Part shown: piece after piece, positions 54,443 to 63,621 of the stretch
Layout: every line of letters starts with the position of its first letter
How positions within the stretch are numbered: the stretch's first letter is position 1
Assembly: GCF_030622045.1 (NCBI RefSeq)
Contig: NZ_CP130886.1
Location: 496,001-560,000 of the forward strand
Reading direction: 5' to 3'
DNA: 64,000 bases
Source of the DNA: Planctellipticum variicoloris
GTDB lineage: Bacteria > Planctomycetota > Planctomycetia > Planctomycetales > Planctomycetaceae
The notes under the pieces: generated by a model
Told to the model about the DNA's origin: nothing
The model's input: only the letters and a program-made list of their open reading frames with translations
The model's database searches: none
Made by a program: the position numbers and the translations under genes

Positions 54443-55384
54443 CTACGTCGACTGGCGCTGCAAAGCCAGCAGCGACAGCAGCTCGAACACCAGGTTCGCC
54501 GCGAGAATCGCCGTGATCCCGGCGTGATCGTACGGCGGCGAAACTTCGACGACGTCTCCGCCGACCAGTTTGAGCCCTGCCAGACCCCGGACGAGCTGCA
54601 GGATCTCCCAGCTCGTCAGCCCGCCAACTTCCGGGGTGCCGGTGCCGGGTGCGAAGGCCGGGTCGACGCAGTCGATATCGAGCGTGACATACACCGGCCG
54701 GTCGCCGACCGTCTCGCGCAGCGTCCGGATCGACGCTTCGAGTCCGATCCGGCGGAAATCGTCGAGCGTGATCATCTTAGCCCCCAGGCGAAGCGCATCC
54801 TCGTAGTCGCTGGGACCGGCTGTTGGACCGCGAATGCCAAGCTGGACATAGGCAGCCGCGTCGACCAGCCCCTCTTCGATCGCGCGGATGAACGGCGTGC
54901 CGTGGCTGTACTTCTGGTTGGGGTATTCGGAGTCCCAGGTGTCGGGGTGGGCGTCGAAGTGGATCAACGCGACCGGGCCGTGCTTCGCGGCCTGCGCCCG
55001 CAACGCCGGCAGAGACAGCGAGTGATCGCCCCCCACAGCAATGACCTGCGCCCCGACATCCAGCCAGCGCCGGATGTGATTGTCGATCGCCCGATGCGTA
55101 TCGACGATGCTGGGAGGTACGACATCCACGTCGCCGGCGTCGACGACGCGCAACACCTCCAGCGGCTTGACCTGCAGGGCGTTGTTGTAACCCCACAGGA
55201 GCAGCGACTGCTCCCGGATCGACCGCGGCCCGAACCGCGTCCCGCTGCGGTACGAGGTCGAGCTGTCGTAGGGGACGCCGAGAATCGCGACATCGACCGG
55301 AACTGGCTCCGGCCGATACGGAGCCCGGGCGAACGTGGCAATGCCGGCATACGGCTGAGCCGCGAAGACAGGTTGAGAAGTCAT
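54443..55384 (-). CDS. speB: Agmatinase / ureohydrolase-family protein
   Basis: Hydrolyses agmatine (or a related guanidino compound) to putrescine and urea with a binuclear manganese site. Product of 313 residues. Metal motifs are complete: GGDHS (118-122, His121), FDAHPD (143-148), and DIDCVDPAFAPGTGTPE (236-252). The length matches SpeB. No arginine decarboxylase gene is nearby, so agmatine would have to come from elsewhere; guanidinobutyrase or a similar activity is possible. No neighbour clarifies the substrate. It shares the minus strand with the exporter genes upstream, 84 bases away. Confidence 0.9.
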   Translation of the reverse strand: MTSQPVFAAQPYAGIATFARAPYRPEPVPVDVAILGVPYDSSTSYRSGTRFGPRSIREQSLLLWGYNNALQVKPLEVLRVVDAGDVDVVPPSIVDTHRAIDNHIRRWLDVGAQVIAVGGDHSLSLPALRAQAAKHGPVALIHFDAHPDTWDSEYPNQKYSHGTPFIRAIEEGLVDAAAYVQLGIRGPTAGPSDYEDALRLGAKMITLDDFRRIGLEASIRTLRETVGDRPVYVTLDIDCVDPAFAPGTGTPEVGGLTSWEILQLVRGLAGLKLVGGDVVEVSPPYDHAGITAILAANLVFELLSLLALQRQST

Positions 55385-55468
55385 ATCGGTTTGAATCAGC
55401 AGAATGAACAGGCGGTGCTGACGGGGCCGTCAGCACAGTACACGAGGAAACCCAGTTTGGCGAGCCGG

Positions 55469-56848
55469 TCAGCGAAGAGCTTCCAGGGCGGTCAGACGCA
55501 TAGCGCTCAAAGCGGGAATCAGCCCCCCAAAGAAACCCATCATCGCGCTCAGGAACATTCCGACCGCGAGCACGCTGGCATCGACCGTCAGGCGGAGCGT
55601 GACGAATTTGCCGCCCCCCTGCCCGCCGCTGACGACGCTGTTGGCCTGCCAGCCATCCGACAGGCAGCCGACGGCGCAGCCGAGCAGGCCGCCAATCACC
55701 GCTAGAACCAGAGATTCGAGCAGGAACGAAATCAGAATCTGTCTCCGGCGATAGCCCAGCAGACGGAGAACTCCAATGTCTTTCGTCCGCTGGCTGATCG
55801 CCGCGAACATCGTGTTCATCACGCCGAAAATCCCTCCCAGCGACATGATCCCGGTCACCACCAGAATGGCGATCAGGAACTGCAGATTGGTGCTGGAGAG
55901 GCTCTTGTAGTACTCGGTTTCGACCTGGGCGGCGACGGCGGCCTTCTCGTAATCTTCGCGATAATAGCGGGCCAGTTCCGCGGCTTCATCCGGACCCGCC
56001 GTCCGGACAATGACCGAGGTGTAACTGGGTTTTCCAAACGTTTCACCGATCAGCGACTGCTTACCCCAGATCTCAGAATCGAAAGTCGCGCCGGAGTACT
56101 TGAGCAGTCCCGCCACAATCCACGTCCGGTCGCCGACGACGAACGTTTCTCCGACGGCGAGGTGGGTCTTGCTGGCGGCTTTGGCGAGCATCTCCGGACT
56201 GCGATCGGCGCCCAGTTCCCGAGCGATGCCGGCCCCCAGCACAACCGCGACTGCTGTCTGACCGCCGGTCCCAGGAAGCTCTTCGACGCCCGAATCCGGA
56301 AACCACTGACTGCCGGGTTCGAGTTCGAGCCCATGCACGCGGGCGGACATCGCGGGGTCTTCGATGCCGCGGATCTGCAGGAACCTGCGCCCGGGCCGGC
56401 CCGGCAGCGGATTTTCGATGAGCTGGTTGACACTGAGATAGGTCTCCCGGCTGGACATGGGTCGGTTGCCATCCGTCAGCACGCCTGGCTGGCGCTCGAG
56501 GTCGGAAACATCGGCCATACCGAGATTACTGAAGGCTTCGTCGGTTGCTCCTTCGGCGAGAATCACCACGTTACCCGGTTGACCGCTCGATTCTGTGAGC
56601 GAGTACATCCCGTTGACGAAGGCGAGCATGACCGTCAGCAGGCCGATGACCAGCGTGAACGCGAGGGCCGTCATCAGGGACGTCCGCCATCGGACGACGA
56701 CGTTCAGCACGTTGTAGCTCAGCGGTACGCGGCCCATCGCAAGCAGCAACCCGATCGCGGCGAAAGTCACCACGAACGGAATCGCCGCCTGCCAGGAGTT
56801 TAATGCCCAGGGTGCTGCCGCCAGACACTGCAGTTCGAACATGGTCAC
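55469..56848 (-). CDS. ABC transporter permease, FtsX/MacB type (second)
   Basis: Product of 459 residues, GTG start at 56848 (ATG at 56842 also possible). The topology is of MacB/LolC-type permeases: an N-terminal helix near 56-76 (MTALAFTLVIGLLTVMLAFV), a large periplasmic domain (about 80-320), then three helices near the C-terminus. The FtsX signature lies around TNLQFLIAILVVTGIMSLGG, then FGVMNTMFAAISQRTKDIGV and LRLLGYRRRQI. It is the last of four genes (adaptor, ATPase, permease, permease) and pairs with the permease at 56879 (30 bases away). Two distinct permeases suggest a heterodimeric pump. Confidence 0.93.
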   Translation of the reverse strand: MTMFELQCLAAAPWALNSWQAAIPFVVTFAAIGLLLAMGRVPLSYNVLNVVVRWRTSLMTALAFTLVIGLLTVMLAFVNGMYSLTESSGQPGNVVILAEGATDEAFSNLGMADVSDLERQPGVLTDGNRPMSSRETYLSVNQLIENPLPGRPGRRFLQIRGIEDPAMSARVHGLELEPGSQWFPDSGVEELPGTGGQTAVAVVLGAGIARELGADRSPEMLAKAASKTHLAVGETFVVGDRTWIVAGLLKYSGATFDSEIWGKQSLIGETFGKPSYTSVIVRTAGPDEAAELARYYREDYEKAAVAAQVETEYYKSLSSTNLQFLIAILVVTGIMSLGGIFGVMNTMFAAISQRTKDIGVLRLLGYRRRQILISFLLESLVLAVIGGLLGCAVGCLSDGWQANSVVSGGQGGGKFVTLRLTVDASVLAVGMFLSAMMGFFGGLIPALSAMRLTALEALR

Positions 56849-56878
56849 AACGTGGTTTCCAGGTGGTCGTCCAGCGCC

Positions 56879-58144
56879 TCAGGCGACGCGGGAAAAGACT
56901 TCCGACACTTTAACCCGTCGGGCGTTCCAGGCGGGAATCATGCTGCCGACGAACGCGGTCCCGGCTCCCATCGCAGCCCCCCACCACCAGGCCGCGGCCG
57001 GCACCATGAAGCGGGGAAAAAAGGCGATCGGAAAGTTGAGCCCGCCAAAATACCAGTTGATCAGGCCGTATGTCGCGCCCGCGCTCAACAGTCCGGACGG
57101 CAGTCCGATCAGCAGGGCCTCCAGCATGACCATCACCAGAATCTGGTTCGGACGGAAGCCGAGAACTTTCAGCACGGCGAACTCGATCTGCCGCTCGCGG
57201 ACACTGATGCTGATGGCATTCGAAATGACCAGCGCCAGCGTGAAGACGCAGGCGGGTGCCAGCAGCCAGCGGACGCCCCAGATCAGGTCCCGGTAGGCTT
57301 CCAGGAACGTCGCCACCCCCGACGAGGCCGTTTCGCACTTGACTGCGGGATCGGTGTAGCTCGGCGAGGTCAGGATCTGATTGGCGACTTTCTGAAAGAT
57401 CTCCCGGTCGGGCAGCCGAAGCCAGACGAGATTCAGCGTCTTGCCGGCCTGCGGGTGAGCTTTGCCGCCGTTCGCAGCAGCGTAGGCATCCATCGTCGCG
57501 TTAAAGTACTCCCGATTGAGCGCCGCGCTGGAGCGGTATCGGGAGACGATTTCGGGAAACACGCCGGCGATCTCGACTTCGAACGTAATGTCGCGGTAAT
57601 TGCGTCCGTAGAGCGTGATCCGGTCGCCGACGCGGGCGCCGAGCTTCTTCAGCAGGTCGACACCAACGATGATCCCTTGCCGGGAGGACTGCATCTTTTC
57701 AATGGCGTCCGTCAGCGGCTTTGCATCCGTGTCGGAAAGGGAGTCGAGCTCGTCCATCATCGTCCGCAACTTGGGCGGCTCGATCACAAAGGCGAACAGG
57801 CTGTTGTCCATGGTCCGTTTGTTCGGTTCCTTCTCGGTCGAACCGAAAAAGAATCCCCAGGTCATCGAGTCGTCGGGCGGGACGTGATAGTCCCCCTCAT
57901 TGGCCGGTGCGCCCTCGGTCAGCGTCGCCGCGTAGGCGTAAGGCATCTGGCTGGGGATCTGCCAGCGCTCGGTTACGATCGCCTTGAGGTTTCGGGACTT
58001 TTCCGTCGTCGCCTGGTCGAGCGTGGCGAGGACGGTGAAGACCAGCGTTACCACCAGGACGAGCACCATCGTCCCCAGCGAGGTCAGCACGGTCCGCACC
58101 GGATTCCGGAAAATGTTGCCGAAAACGAGAGCCAGAAGTTTCAT
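56879..58144 (-). CDS. ABC transporter permease, FtsX/MacB type (first)
   Basis: Product of 421 residues. The N-terminus (FGNIFRNPVRTVLTSLGTMV) leads into the first membrane helix, then a periplasmic domain of about 220 residues, and three helices from about 290 with the FtsX stretch VRERQIEFAVLKVLGFRPNQ. The C-terminus ends in MIPAWNARRVKVSEV, a common coupling motif. It sits 31 bases after the ATPase gene and 30 before the second permease. It resembles DevC/MacB proteins in lipid- or antibiotic-type export. Confidence 0.93.
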   Translation of the reverse strand: MKLLALVFGNIFRNPVRTVLTSLGTMVLVLVVTLVFTVLATLDQATTEKSRNLKAIVTERWQIPSQMPYAYAATLTEGAPANEGDYHVPPDDSMTWGFFFGSTEKEPNKRTMDNSLFAFVIEPPKLRTMMDELDSLSDTDAKPLTDAIEKMQSSRQGIIVGVDLLKKLGARVGDRITLYGRNYRDITFEVEIAGVFPEIVSRYRSSAALNREYFNATMDAYAAANGGKAHPQAGKTLNLVWLRLPDREIFQKVANQILTSPSYTDPAVKCETASSGVATFLEAYRDLIWGVRWLLAPACVFTLALVISNAISISVRERQIEFAVLKVLGFRPNQILVMVMLEALLIGLPSGLLSAGATYGLINWYFGGLNFPIAFFPRFMVPAAAWWWGAAMGAGTAFVGSMIPAWNARRVKVSEVFSRVA

Positions 58145-58175
58145 GTTCGCAGGGTTTCCGAGGGGCTGGCGGGCA

Positions 58176-58877
58176 TTACGACGCCGCCAGGGCGTTGTTG
58201 GTTTCTTCGACGAGGCGGCCCTTCTCGAGATGCAGGATGCGGTCGGCGCGGGAAGCGGCTCGCGGGTCGTGCGTGACCATCACGATCGTCTTCTGCAACG
58301 AGCGTTTCAATTCCCCGAGCAACGCCAGGATCTCGTCAGCCGATTTGGAATCGAGGTCTCCGGTCGGCTCGTCCGCGACAATCAGCGCGGGGTCGGTGAC
58401 AATCGCGCGAGCGATTCCGACCCGTTGCTGCTGTCCGCCCGAAAGCTGGCCCGGTCGGTGATGAATGCGGTCCGACAACCCGACGATATCGAGAGCGTTC
58501 AGAACCTGTGCCTTGCGCTGCGCTCCGGACAGCGGCAGGAGCAGCAGCGGCAGCTCCACGTTGCGGTAGGCGCTCAGTACGGGGAGCAGGTGGTAGAACT
58601 GGAACACGAAGCCGATGTTCCGCGTTCGCCAGCTCGCCAACTGGCTCTCGGTCATCGTCGAGATCCGCTCGCCCCCCACCAGGACTTCGCCTTCGGTGGG
58701 ACGATCGAGTCCCGCAATCAGGTTCAGCAGCGTGGTCTTCCCGGAACCGCTCGGTCCCATCAGCGCCATGAACTCTCCCACAGGAACATCCAGGCTGAGG
58801 CCGCTGAGAACCTCGACGACCTCGCTGCCGCGTCGGAACGACTTGAAGACATCGCGAACTTCAACACAGGGAGTCAT
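58176..58877 (-). CDS. ABC transporter ATP-binding protein (MacB/LolD type)
   Basis: Product of 233 residues from the ATG at 58877; an upstream start would overlap the adaptor gene. Walker A GPSGSGKT (41-48), signature LSGGQQQRVGIARA (145-158), Walker B with LIVADEPTGDLD (165-176) and a late VTHDPRAA switch histidine are intact. The 'ADEPTGDLDS' form is typical of MacB/LolD/FtsE. It powers the two permeases that follow, and with the HlyD-like adaptor upstream it should export a substrate across the envelope. Confidence 0.97.
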   Translation of the reverse strand: MTPCVEVRDVFKSFRRGSEVVEVLSGLSLDVPVGEFMALMGPSGSGKTTLLNLIAGLDRPTEGEVLVGGERISTMTESQLASWRTRNIGFVFQFYHLLPVLSAYRNVELPLLLLPLSGAQRKAQVLNALDIVGLSDRIHHRPGQLSGGQQQRVGIARAIVTDPALIVADEPTGDLDSKSADEILALLGELKRSLQKTIVMVTHDPRAASRADRILHLEKGRLVEETNNALAAS

Positions 58878-58917
58878 AGGGATTCCTGAGAAAACTGCGG
58901 CCTGAGGTTGCTGGAGG

Positions 58918-60240
58918 TCACAGTCGACGAGGGACCGCTGAAACATTGGCCGGGGTCAGAGCCGACGCGGGATCGTTTGATACGGCCTGATCCGTGAGGT
59001 CCGAATTGGCCACCGTTTCCCGGGAACTGGAAAAGAACTGGACGATCGCGCCCATTTCCGGCTTCAGATACTGTCCCTCTTCTCCGGGAGGCATTTCGAC
59101 GCGGACCCGCACAGGGATCGCTCCCTTGGCCCGGTCGGCGATCGGCATCAGTCGCGAGACGACACCCTCGTAGATCCGTTTCGGAAAGGCCTCGGCCCGC
59201 AGCTTACAGGCTTGACCGGCGAAGACTTTGGAAATGTCCCGCTCCTGGATCGTCAACTCGACCTCCAGCTTCGACAAGTCGGCAATATCGCACAAACTGA
59301 ACGAACCGTTGAACGCAATCGGGTTGACGAGATTGCCCAACTCAGCGTTCTTCTTGAGAATTGTGCCCGAGATCGGTGCACGGATCGTCGTGTTCTCGAG
59401 TCTCCACGTTGATCGCCGGACTTCCGCCTCCGCCTGCTGCAATTCGGCCATTGCCGCCAGGACTTTTTCTTCACGCGGCCCTTCCTGCATCAGCCGCAGC
59501 GCCGCTTCCAGCCTCGCGACTCGCTTTGCCTGAGCCCGGAACGTGCTCTCGGCCTGTTCGTATTCCTGGACCGTGGCAATGTTCTGCCGGCGAAGATCTT
59601 TGGTCCGCAAATAGTCCCGCTCGGTCTGCTCGAGCGTCGTTTCCGCTTCATCAAGTTCCGCCCGGGCCTGGACGATCTCGTCCGGCCGGCTTCCCACGTG
59701 AAGCTCGTTGTAGCGGGCTCTGGCCGCCGCCACCATGCCGTTGGCCCGGTCCAGATCGGCCCGATATTCGGTGCTGTCGAGCACCGCCAGCACGTCCCCT
59801 TCCTGAACCTGATAGCCTGCGTCAAAATTCAGCTCGATCACGCGACCGCTGACCTGCGGGCTGACCAGAATCTGCTGTTCCGGAATGATGTAGCCCTTGG
59901 ACTCCAGCACGATCGTCGCGGGCGCCGCCGCATCATGTCCGACCGATATCGCCCCTCCGTCGCTAGCGGATCTCAGTTTCTCACGCAGCGCAGCCGCTTC
60001 AGGGCTCGGCGACGTCTCGCTCTTCACGCCCTGGCCGATGGGAAACAGGAACAGCCAGACCGTCGAGCTGGCAAACAGGACGGCAAGCAGCCAGCCGAGC
60101 CTGCCGCTCACTCCTGTCGATGATTTCTGCGCAGGCAGTCGCAACGACTGAACTCGCTGCGAAAGGGGCGAGTCTCCAGGGGCTGGACGCGCTCCTGTCG
60201 AAGCCGGTCTGGTCATCGAACCGGACGAAGATACTTCCAC
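58918..60240 (-). CDS. HlyD/MacA-type membrane fusion (periplasmic adaptor) protein
   Basis: Product of 440 residues. The GTG at 60240 is supported by GAGGAA about 4 bases upstream. A single membrane helix at about 49-67 (LLAVLFASSTVWLFLFPIG) anchors it in the inner membrane. The biotinyl-lipoyl half (GRVIELNFDAGYQVQEGDVL) is followed by a coiled-coil hairpin of about 100 residues (ARARYNELHVGSRPDEIVQA, ELDEAETTLEQTERDY) and then the second lipoyl and beta-barrel part (PISGTILKKNAELG). The architecture is that of DevB/MacA adaptors. No outer membrane factor gene is adjacent, so a TolC-like protein must be encoded elsewhere. Confidence 0.93.
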   Translation of the reverse strand: MEVSSSGSMTRPASTGARPAPGDSPLSQRVQSLRLPAQKSSTGVSGRLGWLLAVLFASSTVWLFLFPIGQGVKSETSPSPEAAALREKLRSASDGGAISVGHDAAAPATIVLESKGYIIPEQQILVSPQVSGRVIELNFDAGYQVQEGDVLAVLDSTEYRADLDRANGMVAAARARYNELHVGSRPDEIVQARAELDEAETTLEQTERDYLRTKDLRRQNIATVQEYEQAESTFRAQAKRVARLEAALRLMQEGPREEKVLAAMAELQQAEAEVRRSTWRLENTTIRAPISGTILKKNAELGNLVNPIAFNGSFSLCDIADLSKLEVELTIQERDISKVFAGQACKLRAEAFPKRIYEGVVSRLMPIADRAKGAIPVRVRVEMPPGEEGQYLKPEMGAIVQFFSSSRETVANSDLTDQAVSNDPASALTPANVSAVPRRL

Positions 60241-60413
60241 GGATTCCTCGCAATGACGAGCGGGTCGCAGCCTGACGGGCCGGTTTCGAATGGGACAGAG
60301 CGGCTCATGCAGTGATTCGCATACCCGACATCATTACACGATGCTTCCGAAAAGCCAGTGCCGTCTCGCCCGATCCCGCGGAACCCGCCATCGCAAACGG
60401 ACGGCCACCAATC

Positions 60414-60443
60414 TTGAGCCCGGCGTGGCGCTGCCGTTACAAT
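60414..60443 (+). promoter_or_regulatory. Sigma-70-like promoter for the small secreted protein gene
   Basis: -35 TTGAGC (60414-60419), 18-base spacer, -10 TACAAT (60438-60443). Transcription should begin near 60450, just before GGAGG (60451-60455), leaving a leader of about 16 bases before the ATG at 60466. This spacing argues against using the earlier in-frame ATG at 60442, which overlaps the -10. Confidence 0.6.
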
Positions 60444-60465
60444 GACTGACGGAGGCACGCGGCAT

Positions 60466-60702
60466 ATGGAGCGCCAGATTCGCAATTTTCTGCTGTTCGC
60501 CGCTGCGATTGGCTCGGCAGGTTCGGCCTTCGCGCCGGGATCGGTCGGATGCAACCCGCTGACCGGGCAATGTCCGAGCGGAGTCCAGTCCGATACGGCC
60601 CCGGCAGACGGCGGGGCGCGAACGAGTCGCGCGGCAGCGGATTCAAAACCCGCGCGGACGCGAGCCGATCAGCGTCCCGCCGCGGAAACTCTCCCGGAGT
60701 GA
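60466..60702 (+). CDS. Small secreted protein, 78 residues
   Basis: Starts at the ATG at 60466 with GGAGG 10 bases upstream and a promoter just before it. A signal peptide-like N-terminus (MERQIRNFLLFAAAIGSAGS, cleavage near AFA) precedes a mature part of about 55 residues: two cysteines in GCNPLTGQCPSG and then a Pro/Ala/Arg/Asp-rich disordered tail. No family recognised. The two cysteines could form one disulfide. It converges with the minus-strand gene at 60713 only 10 bases away. Coding is supported by the combined promoter, ribosome binding site and signal peptide, but the gene is short. Confidence 0.5.
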   Translation: MERQIRNFLLFAAAIGSAGSAFAPGSVGCNPLTGQCPSGVQSDTAPADGGARTSRAAADSKPARTRADQRPAAETLPE

Positions 60703-60712
60703 GCTGGCAGAC

Positions 60713-61855
60713 TCAGTCGTCATCATCATCGTCGAAGTCGTCCTCCCACTCCGGTTGGACGTAGAGATCGGCCGTGACCGCTTCCACGGTCACCTGCCCC
60801 AGTTTCCGGGAACGCCGACCTTCCGGAAGCTCGGCGTTCAGCTCTGCAAATACCGTCCGCGGACCATCGACCGCCATCCTCTTGCGGAGAGCTTGCAGGC
60901 GCGGAAGCTCATCCGCATCGTCGCCCTCTGCGCCCGACCAGAGGTCTTCCGGCGGGGACTCGTCGTCGTCCTCGGCTCCCGGCAATATGTCGAAAAGGAC
61001 GTTGGCCGGCGTACGGTCATGGATCACCAGCACCCGGTCGCGGACCTCTTCCCATTCGCGCGCCGAGACTCCCCCACCCTCCAGAAACCGCTCCCGGCAC
61101 TGCTCGTCCAGAAACGTCGAAATGGCCTGCGTCCAGCCGAACTGAATCATGCGAATCGACTGCGGCTCCGCCGTTTGATTGTCCTTGGCCAGCGTCCGTT
61201 CAATCTCTTCCGCCGTGACGCCCCCCCGTTCCATCCGCCAGTCCATCTCGCGGGCATAGGCGTCGGATACGACCTGCGGAAAGTCGGCGGCCGACGCCGG
61301 CAACATCGCTTTGCCCTGCGGACGATCCGCCAGGCAGCGTTCCAGCAGATCGGGGATCGGCGAATCGGGCAGGTAGTTCGCCGTCCGCCACGGCGGACAA
61401 TCCATGCCATGATCGGCGAGATTCGCGAACGTCCAGCTTGTTCCGTCGGCGTAGCGCGTGACGAGGTCGGTCCACTGCTTCATGCCGTACGCGCTCTGAA
61501 TGGCGGCCCAGATGTGGTGCTCCGTGTGGACGAACGCCCGCATCGAGACCGGACTCTCTTCCCCTTCGAAGTCGCCGACCTGCTGAAAACCTTCCGCGAT
61601 CAGAAACGCCGTGTCCCGTTTCAAGGCTTCCTCATCGGCCCAGTTCAACTCGTCCTCGCGCTGGAATGTCAATCGCATGGGGGGCACCATCGCACCCGCC
61701 ATGGCGCCGCCGAGGTTCTTCATCTGTTCCAGAATCTTGCCAAATTTCCAGCGGAACCAGAACTTCACTCCGAAATAGCCGCCGACGATCAACAGCACGA
61801 AGAACAGCAGCGCGCCGAGAAAACCGATCAGCAGCGTGTAAAGAAAGCCCCCCAT
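60713..61855 (-). CDS. Membrane-anchored protein with acidic tail, unknown function
   Basis: Product of 380 residues from the ATG at 61855 (MGGFLYTLLIGFLGALLFFV); upstream frame is not coding-like. One N-terminal membrane helix (about 4-27) is followed by a basic stop-transfer stretch and a cytoplasmic or periplasmic body. The body is mixed alpha/beta (AFVHTEHHIWAAIQSAYGMK, then TRYADGTSWTFANLADHGMD). The C-terminus carries Asp/Glu runs, ending in DDFDDDDDD. I recognise no domain. It stands between a terminator on one side and the small secreted gene on the other, so it is probably transcribed alone. Confidence 0.75.
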   Translation of the reverse strand: MGGFLYTLLIGFLGALLFFVLLIVGGYFGVKFWFRWKFGKILEQMKNLGGAMAGAMVPPMRLTFQREDELNWADEEALKRDTAFLIAEGFQQVGDFEGEESPVSMRAFVHTEHHIWAAIQSAYGMKQWTDLVTRYADGTSWTFANLADHGMDCPPWRTANYLPDSPIPDLLERCLADRPQGKAMLPASAADFPQVVSDAYAREMDWRMERGGVTAEEIERTLAKDNQTAEPQSIRMIQFGWTQAISTFLDEQCRERFLEGGGVSAREWEEVRDRVLVIHDRTPANVLFDILPGAEDDDESPPEDLWSGAEGDDADELPRLQALRKRMAVDGPRTVFAELNAELPEGRRSRKLGQVTVEAVTADLYVQPEWEDDFDDDDDD

Positions 61856-61983
61856 TGCATGGCTCCAGACCAGAACTGGCTGATGGAAACTGACCGACTG
61901 GAGCAGCAGCCTTTCACAGACGCGACGACCGTGCAAGTCCCGCGTTCGACGATTCACACAGATTTCGAAGTCTCAACGGCGCA

Positions 61984-62030
61984 AAAAACGCCGAACGGCA
62001 CGGCGATCCCTCAGGACGCCGTGCCGTTCG
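61984..62030 (-). terminator. Rho-independent terminator of the DegT-type aminotransferase gene
   Basis: Read on the minus strand, a perfect 14-base stem CGAACGGCACGGCG (62030-62017) with its complement (62005-61992) and an 11-base loop is followed by GCGTTTTTTGCG (61991-61980). It lies 30 bases past the stop at 62060. This is the best intrinsic terminator in the window. Confidence 0.88.
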
Positions 62031-62059
62031 TTGTGTTCTGCAATCGATTCGACGAGAAC

Positions 62060-63250
62060 TTAAGCCGCCAGCCGACGCCGCTGGACGCCGCGCAATTCCT
62101 GGCAGATGTCCGCCAGGCAGTCGACGACGCGCTGCTGATCGATCGCCGGAAGCTCCGGATAACTCGGGAGCGCCAGCACGTCGTGGCAGGCCGCCTCTGC
62201 ATGCGGGAAATCCCCGGGAGTGTAGCCCAGAGACTTGAAGCAAGTCTGCAGATGCAGCGGCTTCGGGTAGTAAACGGCGCAGCCGACCTTGCGCGACTTC
62301 AGCCCCTGCAGGACCGCATCGCGGTGTCCTTCGCGAACCCGCACACAGTACTGGTTGTAGACGTGACGACGGTCGGCCCGGACTCTCGGCGGGGCGATCA
62401 GGTCGAGCACTCCAGTCTGCCGGAACAGCTCGCCGTAACGCTTCGCATGATGCTGCCGGCGAACCGACCAGTGGTCGAGGTGCTGCAGCTTCACGCGCAA
62501 CACAGCCGCCTGCAGCGCGTCGAGCCGGCTGTTCATGCCGATCTCAACGTGCTCGTAGCCCCCCACGTCGCCGTGCACCCGCAGTCGCTTCATCCGCGCC
62601 GCGAGCTCGGGGTCGTCGGTGGTCATCATGCCGCCATCGCCCGCGCCGCCCAGATTCTTTGTCGGGAAGAAACTGAAACAGCCGATCGTACCGAGCACGC
62701 CGGCCCGACGGCCCCGGTACTCCGCCCCGATCGCCTGAGCCGCGTCTTCCACGATCGCCAGATTGTGCTGGGTCGCGATCCGCTGCAGCGGATCCATTTC
62801 GCAGCACTGCCCGTAAAGATGCACGGGCATAATCGCTTTTGTGCGAGGCGTCACTGCATCTTCAACCCGGTTCGGATCGAGATTGAACGTGTCCGGCTCA
62901 ATATCCACAAACACGGGAGTCGCGCCGGCCCGGCAGATTGAACTGGCCGTCGCAAAGAACGAGAACGGCGTCGTGATCACCTCGTCCCCCGGGCCGATGC
63001 CGAGAGCCTGCAGGGCGATGATCAGCGCGTCCGTCCCCGAGTTGCAGCCGATCGCGTGATCGGCGTCGCAGTACGCGGCAATTTCGTTTTCCAGAGCGAC
63101 CACCTCGTCGCCGAGGATGAACTTCTGCTCGGAAAAGACCCGCTCGACGGCGCTCATCACATCTGCCGCAATCTCGCGGTGCTGCGGCACCAGATCGATG
63201 AACGGCACCGACCGCTCGGGGTCGGCATTGATCGACACTGTGTAAGTCAT
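62060..63250 (-). CDS. DegT/DnrJ/EryC1/StrS-type sugar aminotransferase
   Basis: Product of 396 residues from the ATG at 63250 (MTYTVSINADPERSVPFIDL); ATGs 12 and 18 bases further upstream are also possible. Family signs: PFIDLVPQHREI at the N-terminus, IGCNSGTDALIIALQALGIG (67-86), TPFSFFATASSICRAGATPV, VEDAAQAIGA (167-176), and the cofactor lysine at 198 in FSFFPTKNLGGAGDGG. These enzymes aminate nucleotide-linked keto-sugars for polysaccharide or secondary metabolites, using PLP. It has its own promoter and terminator and no neighbouring sugar genes. Confidence 0.95.
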   Translation of the reverse strand: MTYTVSINADPERSVPFIDLVPQHREIAADVMSAVERVFSEQKFILGDEVVALENEIAAYCDADHAIGCNSGTDALIIALQALGIGPGDEVITTPFSFFATASSICRAGATPVFVDIEPDTFNLDPNRVEDAVTPRTKAIMPVHLYGQCCEMDPLQRIATQHNLAIVEDAAQAIGAEYRGRRAGVLGTIGCFSFFPTKNLGGAGDGGMMTTDDPELAARMKRLRVHGDVGGYEHVEIGMNSRLDALQAAVLRVKLQHLDHWSVRRQHHAKRYGELFRQTGVLDLIAPPRVRADRRHVYNQYCVRVREGHRDAVLQGLKSRKVGCAVYYPKPLHLQTCFKSLGYTPGDFPHAEAACHDVLALPSYPELPAIDQQRVVDCLADICQELRGVQRRRLAA

Positions 63251-63621
63251 CAGCGACTCCATTCGCATCCGACGGACGTTAACAATTCCGGCAACCCGTG
63301 GACCGACGACCCTTCCTGGATCGACCGGACGACGGTGCGCGGCGCCATGTGCCGGGCCGCGGCTCTCTAACAACTCGACGAACTCGCAAGAATTCGGTCA
63401 AACCTGAGCGAACTTGGATGGACCGAAGGAATCTAGGCCGCTCGATCCAGTGTGTCAAGATGGACCGCGACGGCTGCCCATTCCCGAAAAGTGTTTTCCA
63501 GCCAACAGTTTGCGGCAATTCCCGGACAACTCTGAGGGGCGTTGGGTGGCTGAGATTCCCGCAAGCTGGATGGGCCCAATCACAAGTCCGCAGTTCCTGC
63601 CGGTCGCCCGCGATCCACTTG
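63251..63621 (-). promoter_or_regulatory. Spacer with strong sigma-70 promoter for the DegT-type gene
   Basis: On the minus strand: -35 TTGACA (63458-63453), 17-base spacer, -10 TAGATT (63435-63430), close to consensus. Transcription should start near 63423, giving a leader of about 170 bases to the ATG at 63250. The leader holds a GC-rich stretch around 63335-63362 that could fold. No gene is visible in the 371 bases. Confidence 0.7.

Noticed and set aside
54171-54527. Plus-strand open frame of 118 codons in the spacer upstream of the pseudouridine synthase
   Set aside because: It overlaps the end of the agmatinase gene in antisense, lacks a ribosome binding site and has no coding character.
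60755-62941. A 728-codon plus-strand open frame crossing the acidic-tail gene, a terminator and the DegT-type gene
   Set aside because: It runs antisense through two well-supported genes and an intrinsic terminator, and shows no domain.
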